A stretch of DNA of 64,000 nt from Bacillus sp. FJAT-49736. Its GTDB lineage: Bacteria > Bacillota > Bacilli > Bacillales > Bacillaceae_C. Numbering within the stretch: position 1 is the stretch's first letter; each line of letters starts with the position of its first letter. Under the pieces are notes generated by a model. The model was not told where the DNA came from. It saw nothing but the letters and a program-made list of their open reading frames with translations, and searched no databases. Location: contig NZ_JAGYPI010000002.1 in the NCBI RefSeq assembly GCF_018343615.1, positions 864,615 to 928,614 of the forward strand. Reading direction: 5' to 3'. Shown in pieces: positions 26,019 to 34,707 of this stretch. The position numbers and the translations under genes were made by a program.

Positions 26019-26225
26019 ATGTCTAATCAAAAACGCGAAAAAGTTATTCATGTCGATAAGCTTGTCATACATGCCAAAGAAGTGGAGATTATTCAGGAAA
26101 GGCCAGTGCATACGGAGCCGGAAAGAAGAAACCCGTGGGATTTCTTTTGGAGAGGACAGCCTAGGACTCAGGGGAATATAGAGGCAGTAGGGACTGAGAG
26201 CATGCCCGCTGAAGAAGCTGAATAG
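26019..26225 (+). CDS. Small hypothetical protein
   Basis: A 68-residue hydrophilic protein of unknown family, beginning MSNQKREKVIHVDKLVIHAK and containing a central NPWDFFWRGQP segment. The gene has a strong ribosome site (AAGGAGG seven bases before ATG) and a perfect terminator nine bases after its stop, so it is a genuine monocistronic gene. No membrane helix or signal is seen. The proximity to GerP-like genes allows a spore role, but nothing in the sequence proves it. Confidence 0.7.
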   Translation: MSNQKREKVIHVDKLVIHAKEVEIIQERPVHTEPERRNPWDFFWRGQPRTQGNIEAVGTESMPAEEAE

Positions 26226-26233
26226 TATAGAGG

Positions 26234-26257
26234 AAAAGGCCAATTATTGGCCTTTTT
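26234..26257 (+). terminator. Terminator between convergent genes
   Basis: AAAAGGCCAA and TTGGCCTTTT form a perfect ten-pair stem with loop TTA; T runs occur on both strands, so it may serve the convergent VOC gene too. Confidence 0.9.
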
Positions 26258-26268
26258 CCATTCAAAGT

Positions 26269-26658
26269 TTATTTTGCACAATTTAATTGCCAGGAGACAC
26301 CAAATTGGTCCTCCACCCAGCCAAACAACTTGCTAACAGGAGAAGGGGATAATGGCATTAACACTTTTCCGTTAAGGGAGAGCTTCTCAAATTTCTCCTC
26401 TACCTCTTTTTCCGACTCACAGTTCACGAATAATGAAATAGCTGGGGTAAAAGAAAAGCCATGTGAAATGGAACTGTCTATACACATAAAGGGTTGTCCA
26501 TTTAGTGTAAAGGTTGCATGTAGAACACTTCCATCCTCTTGATAGAGAATATGATTAATCTCAGATTCATCAAAGATGGATAAGTAATAATCCATTGCCT
26601 GTTTTGCTTTGCCTTCAAACATGAGAAAAGTAGTAATTTTTTGCTTGGACTCCTTCAT
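26269..26658 (-). CDS. PhnB-like VOC superfamily protein
   Basis: A 129-residue protein of the PhnB-like/3-demethylubiquinone-methyltransferase-like VOC family. Recognisable are TTFLMFEGKAKQAMDYYLSIF at the N-terminus (helix-strand), GQPFMCIDSS in the middle and the closing FGWVEDQFGVSWQLN. Many such proteins have no assigned reaction. The ATG follows AAAGGGTG. It stands alone and converges on the small hypothetical gene. Confidence 0.85.
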   Translation of the reverse strand: MKESKQKITTFLMFEGKAKQAMDYYLSIFDESEINHILYQEDGSVLHATFTLNGQPFMCIDSSISHGFSFTPAISLFVNCESEKEVEEKFEKLSLNGKVLMPLSPSPVSKLFGWVEDQFGVSWQLNCAK

Positions 26659-26861
26659 TTTATCACCCTTTTTATAAAAGTATCTAAATCATCAGTTTAT
26701 CACAAATAAGTATACCAAAATTTTAGATCTTAATTAGAATATAGCACCTTTCATTGAAAAAATTACATATTTCCCCTATTTTTGGGGAAGATAGTGTTGA
26801 GGATAGACGGATTCCATTTTATTTACGCTTTCCTTAGTTGCTAAATTTCGGGGGTTAACAA

Positions 26862-27968
26862 ATGCAACCGCCAATAATTCCAGAAAACAGAAAGTTCTCC
26901 CCTTATCTAGTGTTCTTCACCGTTGCAGCCATGCAAATCGGTGTTGGTGTACTCGGGTTTCAACGAATCATTGCCAAAATTGCCGGGTATGATTCATGGC
27001 AATCGGTTATTATAGCTGGATTAAGTACTCATATTATCGTGTGGTTTCTTTATAAGCAATTAGAAAGCGTGAATGGGGACATTACCGATATTCACAGAAC
27101 CGTCTTTGGAAAATGGATTGGGGGTCTTTTCAATATAATCTTTATTTTTTATTTCTCTTTGTTGGTAGTCACTGTTCTAAGGACTTATCTTGAGGTTGTT
27201 CAAGTGTGGATGTTTCCGGATATGAGCGCCGCATGGTTTTCGTTATTGTATCTTCTTTTATGTATTTATGTTATTAACGGTGGGATTCGAACCATAGTTG
27301 GCCTCGCCTTTTTTGGCTCTATTCTTCCATACTATATTATTTATTTTTATGGTTTTGCAATTCCTTTTGCAGATTTCCGTCATTTTTTACCAATATTTAA
27401 TCACTCTTTTCAAGAAGTAATAACGGCAACTCAAGGTATGACATTAACCAATCTTGGCTATGAAGTGCTATTGGTTTATTATCCATATATTAAACAGCCG
27501 AACAAATCGAAGAAATGGGCCCATATCGGTTTAATTTTCACAACCATCTTAAATTTATATGTTACGCTCATTACCTTTGCCTTTTACCCACAGGAACAGC
27601 TTCAAAAAAATGTCTGGGCAACTTTAACCACTTTTAAAATCATCCATTTTCCCGTTGTGGAACGATTTGAGTTTATTGGAATAGCCAACTGGTGCTTAGT
27701 GGTCCTACCCATCATTTGTATAGCATTATGGAGTGCAAGCAGAATATTAAAGAGAACATTAAAAGTAAAACAAAAATATGGGGTCGTGCTCTTAAGCTTT
27801 TTTATTTTTATTGGATGCCAACAATTAAAAACAAGAATGAATGTAGATACCATTAATAATTTAATAGCAAACATCGGATTTATTCTAAATTATGTCTATA
27901 TCCCTATGTTATTTGTGCTGCTAATGGTGGTAAATAAAGTGAAAAAGATAGCCGCAAAAAGGAAATAG
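26862..27968 (+). CDS. GerAB-family spore germination permease
   Basis: A 368-residue membrane protein with about ten helices, of the endospore germination permease family (GerAB/GerBB/GerKB, APC superfamily). These B subunits bind the germinant in the inner spore membrane. The N-terminus PENRKFSPYLVFFTVAAMQIGVGVLGF is typical (shown in part). No GerA- or GerC-type subunit is adjacent, so this is an orphan B subunit. A small two-helix protein follows 85 bases downstream. Forespore sigma G control would be expected. Confidence 0.88.
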   Translation: MQPPIIPENRKFSPYLVFFTVAAMQIGVGVLGFQRIIAKIAGYDSWQSVIIAGLSTHIIVWFLYKQLESVNGDITDIHRTVFGKWIGGLFNIIFIFYFSLLVVTVLRTYLEVVQVWMFPDMSAAWFSLLYLLLCIYVINGGIRTIVGLAFFGSILPYYIIYFYGFAIPFADFRHFLPIFNHSFQEVITATQGMTLTNLGYEVLLVYYPYIKQPNKSKKWAHIGLIFTTILNLYVTLITFAFYPQEQLQKNVWATLTTFKIIHFPVVERFEFIGIANWCLVVLPIICIALWSASRILKRTLKVKQKYGVVLLSFFIFIGCQQLKTRMNVDTINNLIANIGFILNYVYIPMLFVLLMVVNKVKKIAAKRK

Positions 27969-28053
27969 AAAAGAAACTGGGAAAGGAAGGATATTTTAGC
28001 CTTAAGATGAATATGAATGATAAAACAGTTTCAAGGAAGAAGGTGTTTGATTA

Positions 28054-28269
28054 GTGCTGATAAAATTTTTGATCAGTTCTTTTATTTTTCTCTTCCTGTC
28101 CTTCATCTTATGGCTTTATTCCCATCTTTCCCCTCATCATATAAGCAATATGAATACATCGCCGACACCATTAGACCGATTAAAATTAGTGAGCACTATT
28201 GGGACAGGGATTTTTCTTGCTAGTACTGTTATATTATTATTCACTTTAATATTAAGGAAAAAAGATTGA
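28054..28269 (+). CDS. Small two-helix membrane protein, GerD-subunit-like
   Basis: A 71-residue protein with two membrane helices (about residues 3-22 and 47-66) joined by a polar loop containing SPTPLDRLK. The start is GTG with AGAAGGTG upstream. Some ger operons carry a fourth small two-helix D subunit of this size next to the B gene; position, size and topology fit that, but similarity was not tested. Another frame at 28017 is a shadow. Confidence 0.6.
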   Translation: MLIKFLISSFIFLFLSFILWLYSHLSPHHISNMNTSPTPLDRLKLVSTIGTGIFLASTVILLFTLILRKKD

Positions 28270-28299
28270 TTAATACTACTATCGAAATCGTTAACACTG

Positions 28300-29934
28300 T
28301 TACACGATTTGGTTATTTAACCTTTCTAACTCTTCCTCGATTTTCCTTGGATCAATCCGTTCAAACAGGGGCTCTGCATATAATAGAGTTTGGGGTCTGA
28401 ACTGGATAGGTCCCCACTTTGTTTCTGAAATTTTCAGCATCTTTTTGACCTTTTCGCTGGAAAATGGCAAAAACGGAGTCAAAATATGTGCAAAATTTGC
28501 AATCAAATATACACAATCGGCAAGGGTTTGTTGGCAGGACTCCGTATTTTCATGTATTTGCTTCCATGGCTCGTGTTCATCAAAATATTTATTCGAGTAC
28601 CTGACAAGCTTAAATATGTTTTCCAAGCCTTGCTTAAAGGATAAAGCCTCTATACTACAGCCTACCTCTTTATATAAAATCTCTACTTTTTGCCGTATAT
28701 GTGAGGAAACTATTTTATCAGGTATAATCCCACTAAATGACTTTTGAATGAACTTCAATGTGCGGTTTACAAAGTTTCCGTATGCACCTAACAATTCACT
28801 ATTATGACTATAAATAAATTCCTTCCAGGAAAAATCGGCATCTCTGCTTTCAGGAGCGTTAATGGTTAAAAAATAGCGGATAGAATCAGGGTCATAATTT
28901 TCTAAAAGATCCAGAACCCAAACTGCCCAATTTTTGCTTGTAGATAGCTTTTTTCTTTCTAATGTCAAGTACTCGTTTGATACCATATGAGTTGGTAATG
29001 GCTGTTTGTCCAATCCAGCTAAAATTCCCGCCCAAATAATCGAGTGAAATGGAATATTATCCTTACCATGTACATAATAGGATACAGCGGCAGCATTCCA
29101 AAATGATGAGTCATCCTCGTTTCTTTCCTGTGCCCACAGTTTGCTTGCAGAATAATATCCTGAAACTGCCTCAATCCATACGTATATTTTTTTATCCTCA
29201 TATCCGGAAACGGGAACACTTACTCCTATAGGCAAATCCCTAGAAACTGCCCTATCCTGTAACCCTTCCTTTAAGTAACGTTTTGTTAAAGATATTGCAT
29301 TTTCACGCCACAGATACTGATTTTCCGCTTCCCTTGTATAGTTTTCCAAGATTTCTTGAAAAGTGCTTAATGAGAAATAGAAATGCTCTGTTAATCTTGC
29401 AGCTGGAGAGTTTCCACATATTTTGCACTTACTATCCAGCAATTCAAGTGGCTCTAGTATGGTTGAACAATAATCGCACTGATCTCCACGCGCTTGATGG
29501 CGACACACAGGACATATCCCTTCCACATACCGCTCCGGCAAAAATTGCTCACAGCTCTCACAATATGTTTGTTCAATCTCTTTTTTATAGATAAACCCCT
29601 TTGCAAGCAATTCGAGAAAAATTTCTTGAACTACCTTGTGATGATGCTCTGTGTCCGTCCTTGTATAAATATCATATGAAAAACCGAGTCTCGAAAAACA
29701 TTCTGCAAATTCTTGATGATAACGATCCGCAATTTCGCTTGGATCCACTCCTTCTTGCTTTGCTCTAATGGCAATAGGCGTCCCATTACAATCGCTTCCT
29801 GATACGTATAGAACTTTTTCCCCCTTCAATCGATAATACCTTGCCAAAATATCACCGGGCAGCAAACTTGAAATATGGCCCAGATGCAGTGATCCGTTCG
29901 CATAAGCCCATGCTCCACCAATAAAAATACTCAT
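28300..29934 (-). CDS. Second methionyl-tRNA synthetase (archaeal-type)
   Basis: A 544-residue class I synthetase charging tRNA-Met. The HIGH motif is HLGH at residues 17-20; the KMSKS loop is KKLSTSKNW near 325. The insertion holds four Cys-x2-Cys knuckles (CESC, CPVC, CDYC, CKIC), the double zinc form of archaeal and MetRS2-type enzymes. The C-terminal dimerisation/tRNA-binding domain of the usual Bacillus MetRS (about 650 residues) is absent. It is preceded by a T-box leader, so expression rises when tRNA-Met is uncharged. The main metG is probably elsewhere in the genome. Confidence 0.9.
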   Translation of the reverse strand: MSIFIGGAWAYANGSLHLGHISSLLPGDILARYYRLKGEKVLYVSGSDCNGTPIAIRAKQEGVDPSEIADRYHQEFAECFSRLGFSYDIYTRTDTEHHHKVVQEIFLELLAKGFIYKKEIEQTYCESCEQFLPERYVEGICPVCRHQARGDQCDYCSTILEPLELLDSKCKICGNSPAARLTEHFYFSLSTFQEILENYTREAENQYLWRENAISLTKRYLKEGLQDRAVSRDLPIGVSVPVSGYEDKKIYVWIEAVSGYYSASKLWAQERNEDDSSFWNAAAVSYYVHGKDNIPFHSIIWAGILAGLDKQPLPTHMVSNEYLTLERKKLSTSKNWAVWVLDLLENYDPDSIRYFLTINAPESRDADFSWKEFIYSHNSELLGAYGNFVNRTLKFIQKSFSGIIPDKIVSSHIRQKVEILYKEVGCSIEALSFKQGLENIFKLVRYSNKYFDEHEPWKQIHENTESCQQTLADCVYLIANFAHILTPFLPFSSEKVKKMLKISETKWGPIQFRPQTLLYAEPLFERIDPRKIEEELERLNNQIV

Positions 29935-29963
29935 GTAAATTACCTCCTAATTTAGAATGAAAA

Positions 29964-30175
29964 ACAAAAAAACCCCGTCCCTAACTATAAAAAGTTAAGG
30001 ACGAGGTTTATATCCACGTGGTACCACCTTATTTCGCAAATGATTCACATCATTTACCTCAACTAGTACGAGAGCTTTCATAACTCTGATACTGTGACAT
30101 GGATAACGAGTGCCAAAACTCGCCGCAGCCTACTAATACAAAAAGTATGTTCAGTGCGAAGCTCAGAGACCATTG
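29964..30175 (-). ncRNA. T-box leader of the MetRS gene
   Basis: On the minus strand the leader shows stem I with CGAGTTTTGGCACTCGTTATC, the specifier codon ATG at 30098-30100, the T-box core AAGGTGGTACCACG (30013-30029) and a terminator stem CCTCGTCC/GGGACGGGG followed by seven T residues (29964-30009). The canonical UGGU bulge fits the A discriminator of tRNA-Met. Uncharged tRNA-Met should stabilise the antiterminator. The rest up to 30495 holds no gene. Confidence 0.9.
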
Positions 30176-30495
30176 TTCAAACGGGTGTTTTTACTCCTTT
30201 TCAGCTGCCGGAGCTCTCTTTAAAAAACAACATCATTTTACTTTTTCTCTTCAAAGCCTTTATATTGATAATTAGAAATAGTTTATTCAACTTTTCTTCA
30301 GAAGTCAATATGGAAAATTGTATGATTCTCCCTTTTCCAGAATCGCTTTTTCTCATTGCTTATTCAGTATTATTTCTATACGATTAGTCTATTAGAACAG
30401 TAATTATCATTAGTTAAAGTAGCTTTAGCTTCTACTTTTATCACACCAAAAACACAGAACCAGCTTTGCATTTACCAGGAACAGGAGGCAAGAAC

Positions 30496-31323
30496 ATGAC
30501 AGAATTTCTAATAAATGATGAAACATCCAGTTTTATATCGAAATATAAGTTATTCGAAAATGATTCCATTCAACAAATTCAGCTGCAGCATCGTTTATCG
30601 TTAATGAAGGCATTTGGGATTCAAAAAGGAATGCATATATTAGAAATTGGATGTGGTCAAGGGGATACAACGGCTGCACTAGCAGATGCTGTTGGAGAAA
30701 AAGGAAATGTTGTCGCAATTGATATTGCCAGTCCCGATTACGGTGCCCCGTTAACATTGGGACAAGCAACAGACCGAATTAAGAGGTCTCCATTAGGAGA
30801 ACGTATAGACTTCCACTTTGAAGTGGATTTTCTAACATATGAATCTTCCGTAACATTTGATATGGCGGTATTATCCCATTGTTCGTGGTACTTTAAGCGA
30901 CCTGACGATTTACTGCAGTATTTTAAAAAATTGCGCAGGGTTGCCAAACGTATATGTTTTGCAGAATGGGATCTTGACTTTACCCATATCTCTCAACGCG
31001 CTCATTTTTGTGCAGCTTCCATTCTGGCTTTGTATTCCAACTTTGTAAATAATGAAGGAAATATCCAAAATCTATTCCATAAAACACAAATTCTACAGTT
31101 ACTAGAACAAGCGGGTTTTGAAATCGAAAAACAACATATTATCGATGCCACCTATCTACAAGATGGGCAGTGGGAAAAGAGCTATGCAAATAGTATACGA
31201 CCCGAATTCAATCAAGCTTCCGAAATGATACAAACATTGATAATTAGTTATTATGAATTAATGAATGATTCGAACGGACATGATGAACAGTCATTAAATA
31301 GCTTTGTTCTTTGTGCAAAATAA
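30496..31323 (+). CDS. Class I SAM-dependent methyltransferase
   Basis: A 275-residue methyltransferase. Motif I is LEIGCGQGDTTAALADAVG at about residues 49-67, followed by the acidic ribose ligand in VVAIDIASPDYG (about 75-86). The segment DMAVLSHCSWYFKRPDDLL corresponds to motifs IV-V. The substrate is unknown. The frame is open ten codons upstream, but AGGAGG is properly spaced for ATG at 30496. It is monocistronic and shares a bidirectional terminator with the convergent CPBP gene. Confidence 0.85.
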   Translation: MTEFLINDETSSFISKYKLFENDSIQQIQLQHRLSLMKAFGIQKGMHILEIGCGQGDTTAALADAVGEKGNVVAIDIASPDYGAPLTLGQATDRIKRSPLGERIDFHFEVDFLTYESSVTFDMAVLSHCSWYFKRPDDLLQYFKKLRRVAKRICFAEWDLDFTHISQRAHFCAASILALYSNFVNNEGNIQNLFHKTQILQLLEQAGFEIEKQHIIDATYLQDGQWEKSYANSIRPEFNQASEMIQTLIISYYELMNDSNGHDEQSLNSFVLCAK

Positions 31324-31336
31324 TATAATCATAGAA

Positions 31337-31382
31337 TAAAAAAACGAGAACTTCTCATTCATCAGAGAAGTTCCCGTTTTTT
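31337..31382. terminator. Bidirectional terminator
   Basis: AAAACGAGAACTTCTC and GAGAAGTTCCCGTTTT pair over 16 positions with one wobble; poly-A and poly-T flanks serve both convergent genes. Confidence 0.9.
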
Positions 31383-32188
31383 CATTCCTTGGTCGCATTA
31401 AAACTGTTTGTAAAAACAGTAAGTTTTCCACGAAGCAGATAAAGAAATAGAAACATGAGCAAAGGTATAAAATATGAAATTAACTCTATAAAAATAGATG
31501 GATGTGGATGAAAGGCAGTTACAAATATTCCTCCATCCGAACTTCCAATCATTCCATTAAAAATTCCGTAACAAACATTTAATCCCCAATGAATCCCAGT
31601 ATCTACCCAAATCGATTGTGTCCGATAATAAGCATAGGTCAATGATAATCCCACTGCAAGGGAGAACAATGTGTTCGATAAACTAAACCCTTCGTTCCAA
31701 CTATCATCCACTGCATACAAAAAGAGGGAAATAATGAAAATCCATTTCCCATTCATTCTTTTTTTCAAATGCCCAAAAATATATCCTCTGATAATAATAT
31801 CATTTAGAAAAGAAGCGATAAAAAAAGCAAAAAAAACAAAAAAGAATGCAATCAATGATTCAGTTACATTTTTCACTGAGACAATTTCAAATCCGTGAAA
31901 AGAATAGACAATAGCATATTTTATTAGCCAAAAGGTAAAACCAATGCTAAATCCTATTATCAAATTTTTCTTCCATTTTTGATGAAACACGATACCAATG
32001 CTTTTAAAAGAATTAAGCTTTGTTGCTTTAAGTATTATTTTCAATAACGGAAAAAACAAAATAACAAGCAATAATTGGATAACAATATTGCTGGTCTTGG
32101 CAATAAAAACATTTAAATAAATATCCAACAAAATAAGTCCTAGTAACACTTTTAAATAATAATAGTTTCCCTGTTTAAATTTAATCAT
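31382..32188 (-). CDS. CPBP/Abi-family membrane protein, altered active site
   Basis: A 268-residue integral membrane protein with about seven helices, of the CPBP intramembrane protease/bacteriocin-immunity family. Motif 1, usually EExxxR, reads NDIIIR (Asn129, Asp130, Arg134), so both catalytic glutamates are replaced. The motif 2 histidine is present in GIHWGLN (His200). The replacement suggests loss of protease activity with retention of structure, or a non-canonical acid at Asp130. The ATG at 32188 has AAAGGTGG upstream. The gene stands alone. Confidence 0.75.
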   Translation of the reverse strand: MIKFKQGNYYYLKVLLGLILLDIYLNVFIAKTSNIVIQLLLVILFFPLLKIILKATKLNSFKSIGIVFHQKWKKNLIIGFSIGFTFWLIKYAIVYSFHGFEIVSVKNVTESLIAFFFVFFAFFIASFLNDIIIRGYIFGHLKKRMNGKWIFIISLFLYAVDDSWNEGFSLSNTLFSLAVGLSLTYAYYRTQSIWVDTGIHWGLNVCYGIFNGMIGSSDGGIFVTAFHPHPSIFIELISYFIPLLMFLFLYLLRGKLTVFTNSFNATKE

Positions 32189-32407
32189 TATCCACCTTTA
32201 ATTCATATTAGCTTAGTAAGCCGATGCGTAAATTTTATTCAACGTATTAGAAAACGAGTAATGCTGCAAACTGTTTTTTGAATTTTTTATCATCCTTTTT
32301 ATATCACAATATAGGACTTTTGTCACTTCTATTCATTCATACTCTCCTAGTTCTTCTTCAATAATTCTCTTGACGATATTATTCGTGAATATTAGAATGA
32401 ATTTACC

Positions 32408-32425
32408 ATTCGATGTTCATCGAAT
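32408..32425. promoter_or_regulatory. Palindrome upstream of MFS-ArsR operon
   Basis: ATTCGATG and CATCGAAT form a perfect eight-base inverted repeat with a two-base centre, 53 bases upstream of the MFS start. It is a plausible operator for the ArsR-type protein encoded two genes downstream. Around it, 32189-32478 holds no gene. Confidence 0.5.
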
Positions 32426-32478
32426 ATAACGTATGAGCATAAACTTGAGAACAAGCAAAAGTAAAGGAGAATACCAAA

Positions 32479-33705
32479 GTGAATAGAATAAAATTACTTT
32501 TTTCTTATTTTCATCCTACGGTTAATTTTCTCTTGTTCGGTTCATTGTTTATTTCCATGACTGTTTCCATGAGCGCTCCCTTTCTAGCCATCTACTTAAA
32601 AAGATCAACTGATTTGGGCTACGGGCTTATCGGATTAATTGTTGGAGTAACCCCCTTAACCGCTGCATTCGGTGGAATTATCGGAGGTATACTATCGGAT
32701 AGACTAGGACGTAAGAAGCTATTGATCGTCTCCTTATTCGTGCAGTCCGTGTCATACGTATTTTTGGTACTAACAGCTAATCCAATTGTTTTAGTTCTTA
32801 TTAATAGTTTGAGAGGATTATCCTCTTCCTTTTTTACTACCATTTCAAAAGCACTAATGGCTGATTTAACGAAAAAAGAGAAACGATATAAATTATTTTC
32901 CAGTCATTATCTAGTTGTGAACATAGGATATATCATTGGGCCCATGATAGGAGTAATTTTAGGAGCTACGGAAAATCAATTCACTTTTATATATACGGCA
33001 TTATGTTATCTTTTATATGGAATTGGATTAACCGTTCTTCTTTGTTTCATACATACGGGTCCATCTATCAAGGATTGTGGTCCAAAAACCACTTTTCTTA
33101 TCTCTTTCACAACCGTTAGGAAAGATATCATATTATGGTTTTTTATCATGGGAGGAATCCTCCTTACGATGGTTCATGGTCAAATATCTGTTATTCTTTC
33201 ACAATATTTAAATGAGAGGATGAGTAATGGAGCCGCTTTATTTGGTATTCTTATGAGTACAAATGGAATTAGTGTAATATGTTTGCAGTTACCGATTCTT
33301 CGATTTTTTCATAAGTGTACTGTTTTACAACGGTTATCATGTGGAATTGGATTTTTCATTCTTGGTGAAGCTGGATTTGCCTTTTCAACCAATTGGGCAT
33401 GGTTTATTATTTCTATGGTAATCTTTACGGTAGGGGAAATTTTAATTATTCCGGCAGAAAATGAACAAATAGATGAAATTACACCTAATCATCTGAGAGG
33501 AGCCTACTATGGGGCACAAGGATTCACCTCTATCGGTAGCTTTTTGGGTCCTTGGATTGGGGGCATCCTACTTTCTAAGTGGGGCGGAAAGCCAATGTTT
33601 TTCTCGATGATGATCTTTGCAATTATTAGTTTGGCTTTTTATATGAAGGGACATTATTTAAGAAGGAAGATCCACTCACAAACTGGAATGAATACAAGTA
33701 CATAA
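32479..33705 (+). CDS. MFS transporter
   Basis: A 408-residue, 12-helix major facilitator, probably a drug or metabolite exporter. The loop 2-3 signature GGILSDRLGRKKLLI (about residues 72-86) is intact, and the repeat in the second half follows near GEILIIPAENEQID. The start is GTG with AAAGGAG upstream. It is followed after 28 bases by an ArsR-like regulator, so the pair likely forms a self-regulated efflux unit. The substrate is unknown. Confidence 0.85.
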   Translation: MNRIKLLFSYFHPTVNFLLFGSLFISMTVSMSAPFLAIYLKRSTDLGYGLIGLIVGVTPLTAAFGGIIGGILSDRLGRKKLLIVSLFVQSVSYVFLVLTANPIVLVLINSLRGLSSSFFTTISKALMADLTKKEKRYKLFSSHYLVVNIGYIIGPMIGVILGATENQFTFIYTALCYLLYGIGLTVLLCFIHTGPSIKDCGPKTTFLISFTTVRKDIILWFFIMGGILLTMVHGQISVILSQYLNERMSNGAALFGILMSTNGISVICLQLPILRFFHKCTVLQRLSCGIGFFILGEAGFAFSTNWAWFIISMVIFTVGEILIIPAENEQIDEITPNHLRGAYYGAQGFTSIGSFLGPWIGGILLSKWGGKPMFFSMMIFAIISLAFYMKGHYLRRKIHSQTGMNTST

Positions 33706-33733
33706 CTATTACACAAAAAGAAGGCGAAATAAA

Positions 33734-34636
33734 ATGTACAAAATCCAATTTTCATATTCTCCCGTATATGAGCTAATTACCAGTCTTTATACTTATATAA
33801 ATATTAAACAACATAAAAACGGCGAAATGACAAAACAATGGAAAGAAGAGACGAAACAAACATTAACTAAGCAATTTGCAGATGAACTAGAAAATGAAAA
33901 ATGGGAAGTATTGCATCGGACTGTTCTTCTCATTTCAAAATGTCCTAAAAATCAATCTGTAGAGGATTTTTTATCCTGGTTTGAAAATATCTCAACAGGT
34001 GAGCTGTATGATCGCCTTGCACCTTGGGTCCATACCATCCCGTTAAATTTACAAGAAATAAGGGATAAAAGTGTTTATATTCTATCAGAATGGAATGATC
34101 AATATTTTTCAAAGCTAGATCCTACCTTATTTTCAGAGCTGGAACAACGGTCCAAGCAAAATGAGGAATTAGCAAAGAAAGAAAATCCGTCCTACTTATT
34201 AAATACCGTATCAAACGGATTAGTATTGGAGCCAACGGAGACACTTAATGAAGTAATCCTAGTTCCGCAATATCATATGTATCCTTATAATGTTTTGGAT
34301 TTCCACCGAGGCATGGCTACCCTTCTCTATCCATACAAAAAAATGACACCTCATGAGGAAAAATTAGAGTCTATTTTAAAAAAGTCACAAGGATTAGCTG
34401 ATAAAAGCCGTTTAGACATATTATTATTATTGACCAAAGGTAATCATACCCTGACTTCCATCCAAGAAAAAACAGGTTTAGCCAAAAGTACTGTTCATCA
34501 CCATTTAACGTTATTAGGTCAAGCGGGCTTAATAAATAGGCATTATTACGGTTCAAGTCAGGTTGCCTTCTATAGTCTCAGACCTTCCTCGGTTGAAGAT
34601 TTAACTAAACATTTTCATAGTATAGGTTTATGCTAA
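33734..34636 (+). CDS. ArsR-like winged-helix regulator
   Basis: A 300-residue protein with a DUF5937-like N-terminal region and a C-terminal winged helix at about residues 220-290: DKSRLDILLLLTKGNHTLTS, then TGLAKSTVHHHLTLLGQAGL. The ArsR type binds operator palindromes and releases them on ligand binding; here no cysteine metal site is seen in the helix, so a non-metal ligand is more likely. It is co-transcribed with the MFS transporter upstream. Confidence 0.82.
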   Translation: MYKIQFSYSPVYELITSLYTYINIKQHKNGEMTKQWKEETKQTLTKQFADELENEKWEVLHRTVLLISKCPKNQSVEDFLSWFENISTGELYDRLAPWVHTIPLNLQEIRDKSVYILSEWNDQYFSKLDPTLFSELEQRSKQNEELAKKENPSYLLNTVSNGLVLEPTETLNEVILVPQYHMYPYNVLDFHRGMATLLYPYKKMTPHEEKLESILKKSQGLADKSRLDILLLLTKGNHTLTSIQEKTGLAKSTVHHHLTLLGQAGLINRHYYGSSQVAFYSLRPSSVEDLTKHFHSIGLC

Positions 34637-34665
34637 GAAAACCATTCTAATTTTTTCAAAAGATA

Positions 34666-34700
34666 AAAAGAGACATTCATGTTCCCATCAATGTCTCTTT
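34666..34700. terminator. Bidirectional terminator
   Basis: AAAGAGACATT and AATGTCTCTTT arms around CATGTTCCCATC lie between convergent genes. Confidence 0.85.
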
Positions 34701-34707
34701 CCTGATT

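Noticed and set aside
25968..26243. 91-codon minus-strand frame
   Set aside because: Opposite to the small gene at 26019-26225, which has a strong ribosome site and terminator.
28017..28223. 68-codon frame overlapping the two-helix protein gene
   Set aside because: No ribosome site; the 28054 frame has one and shows clear membrane topology.
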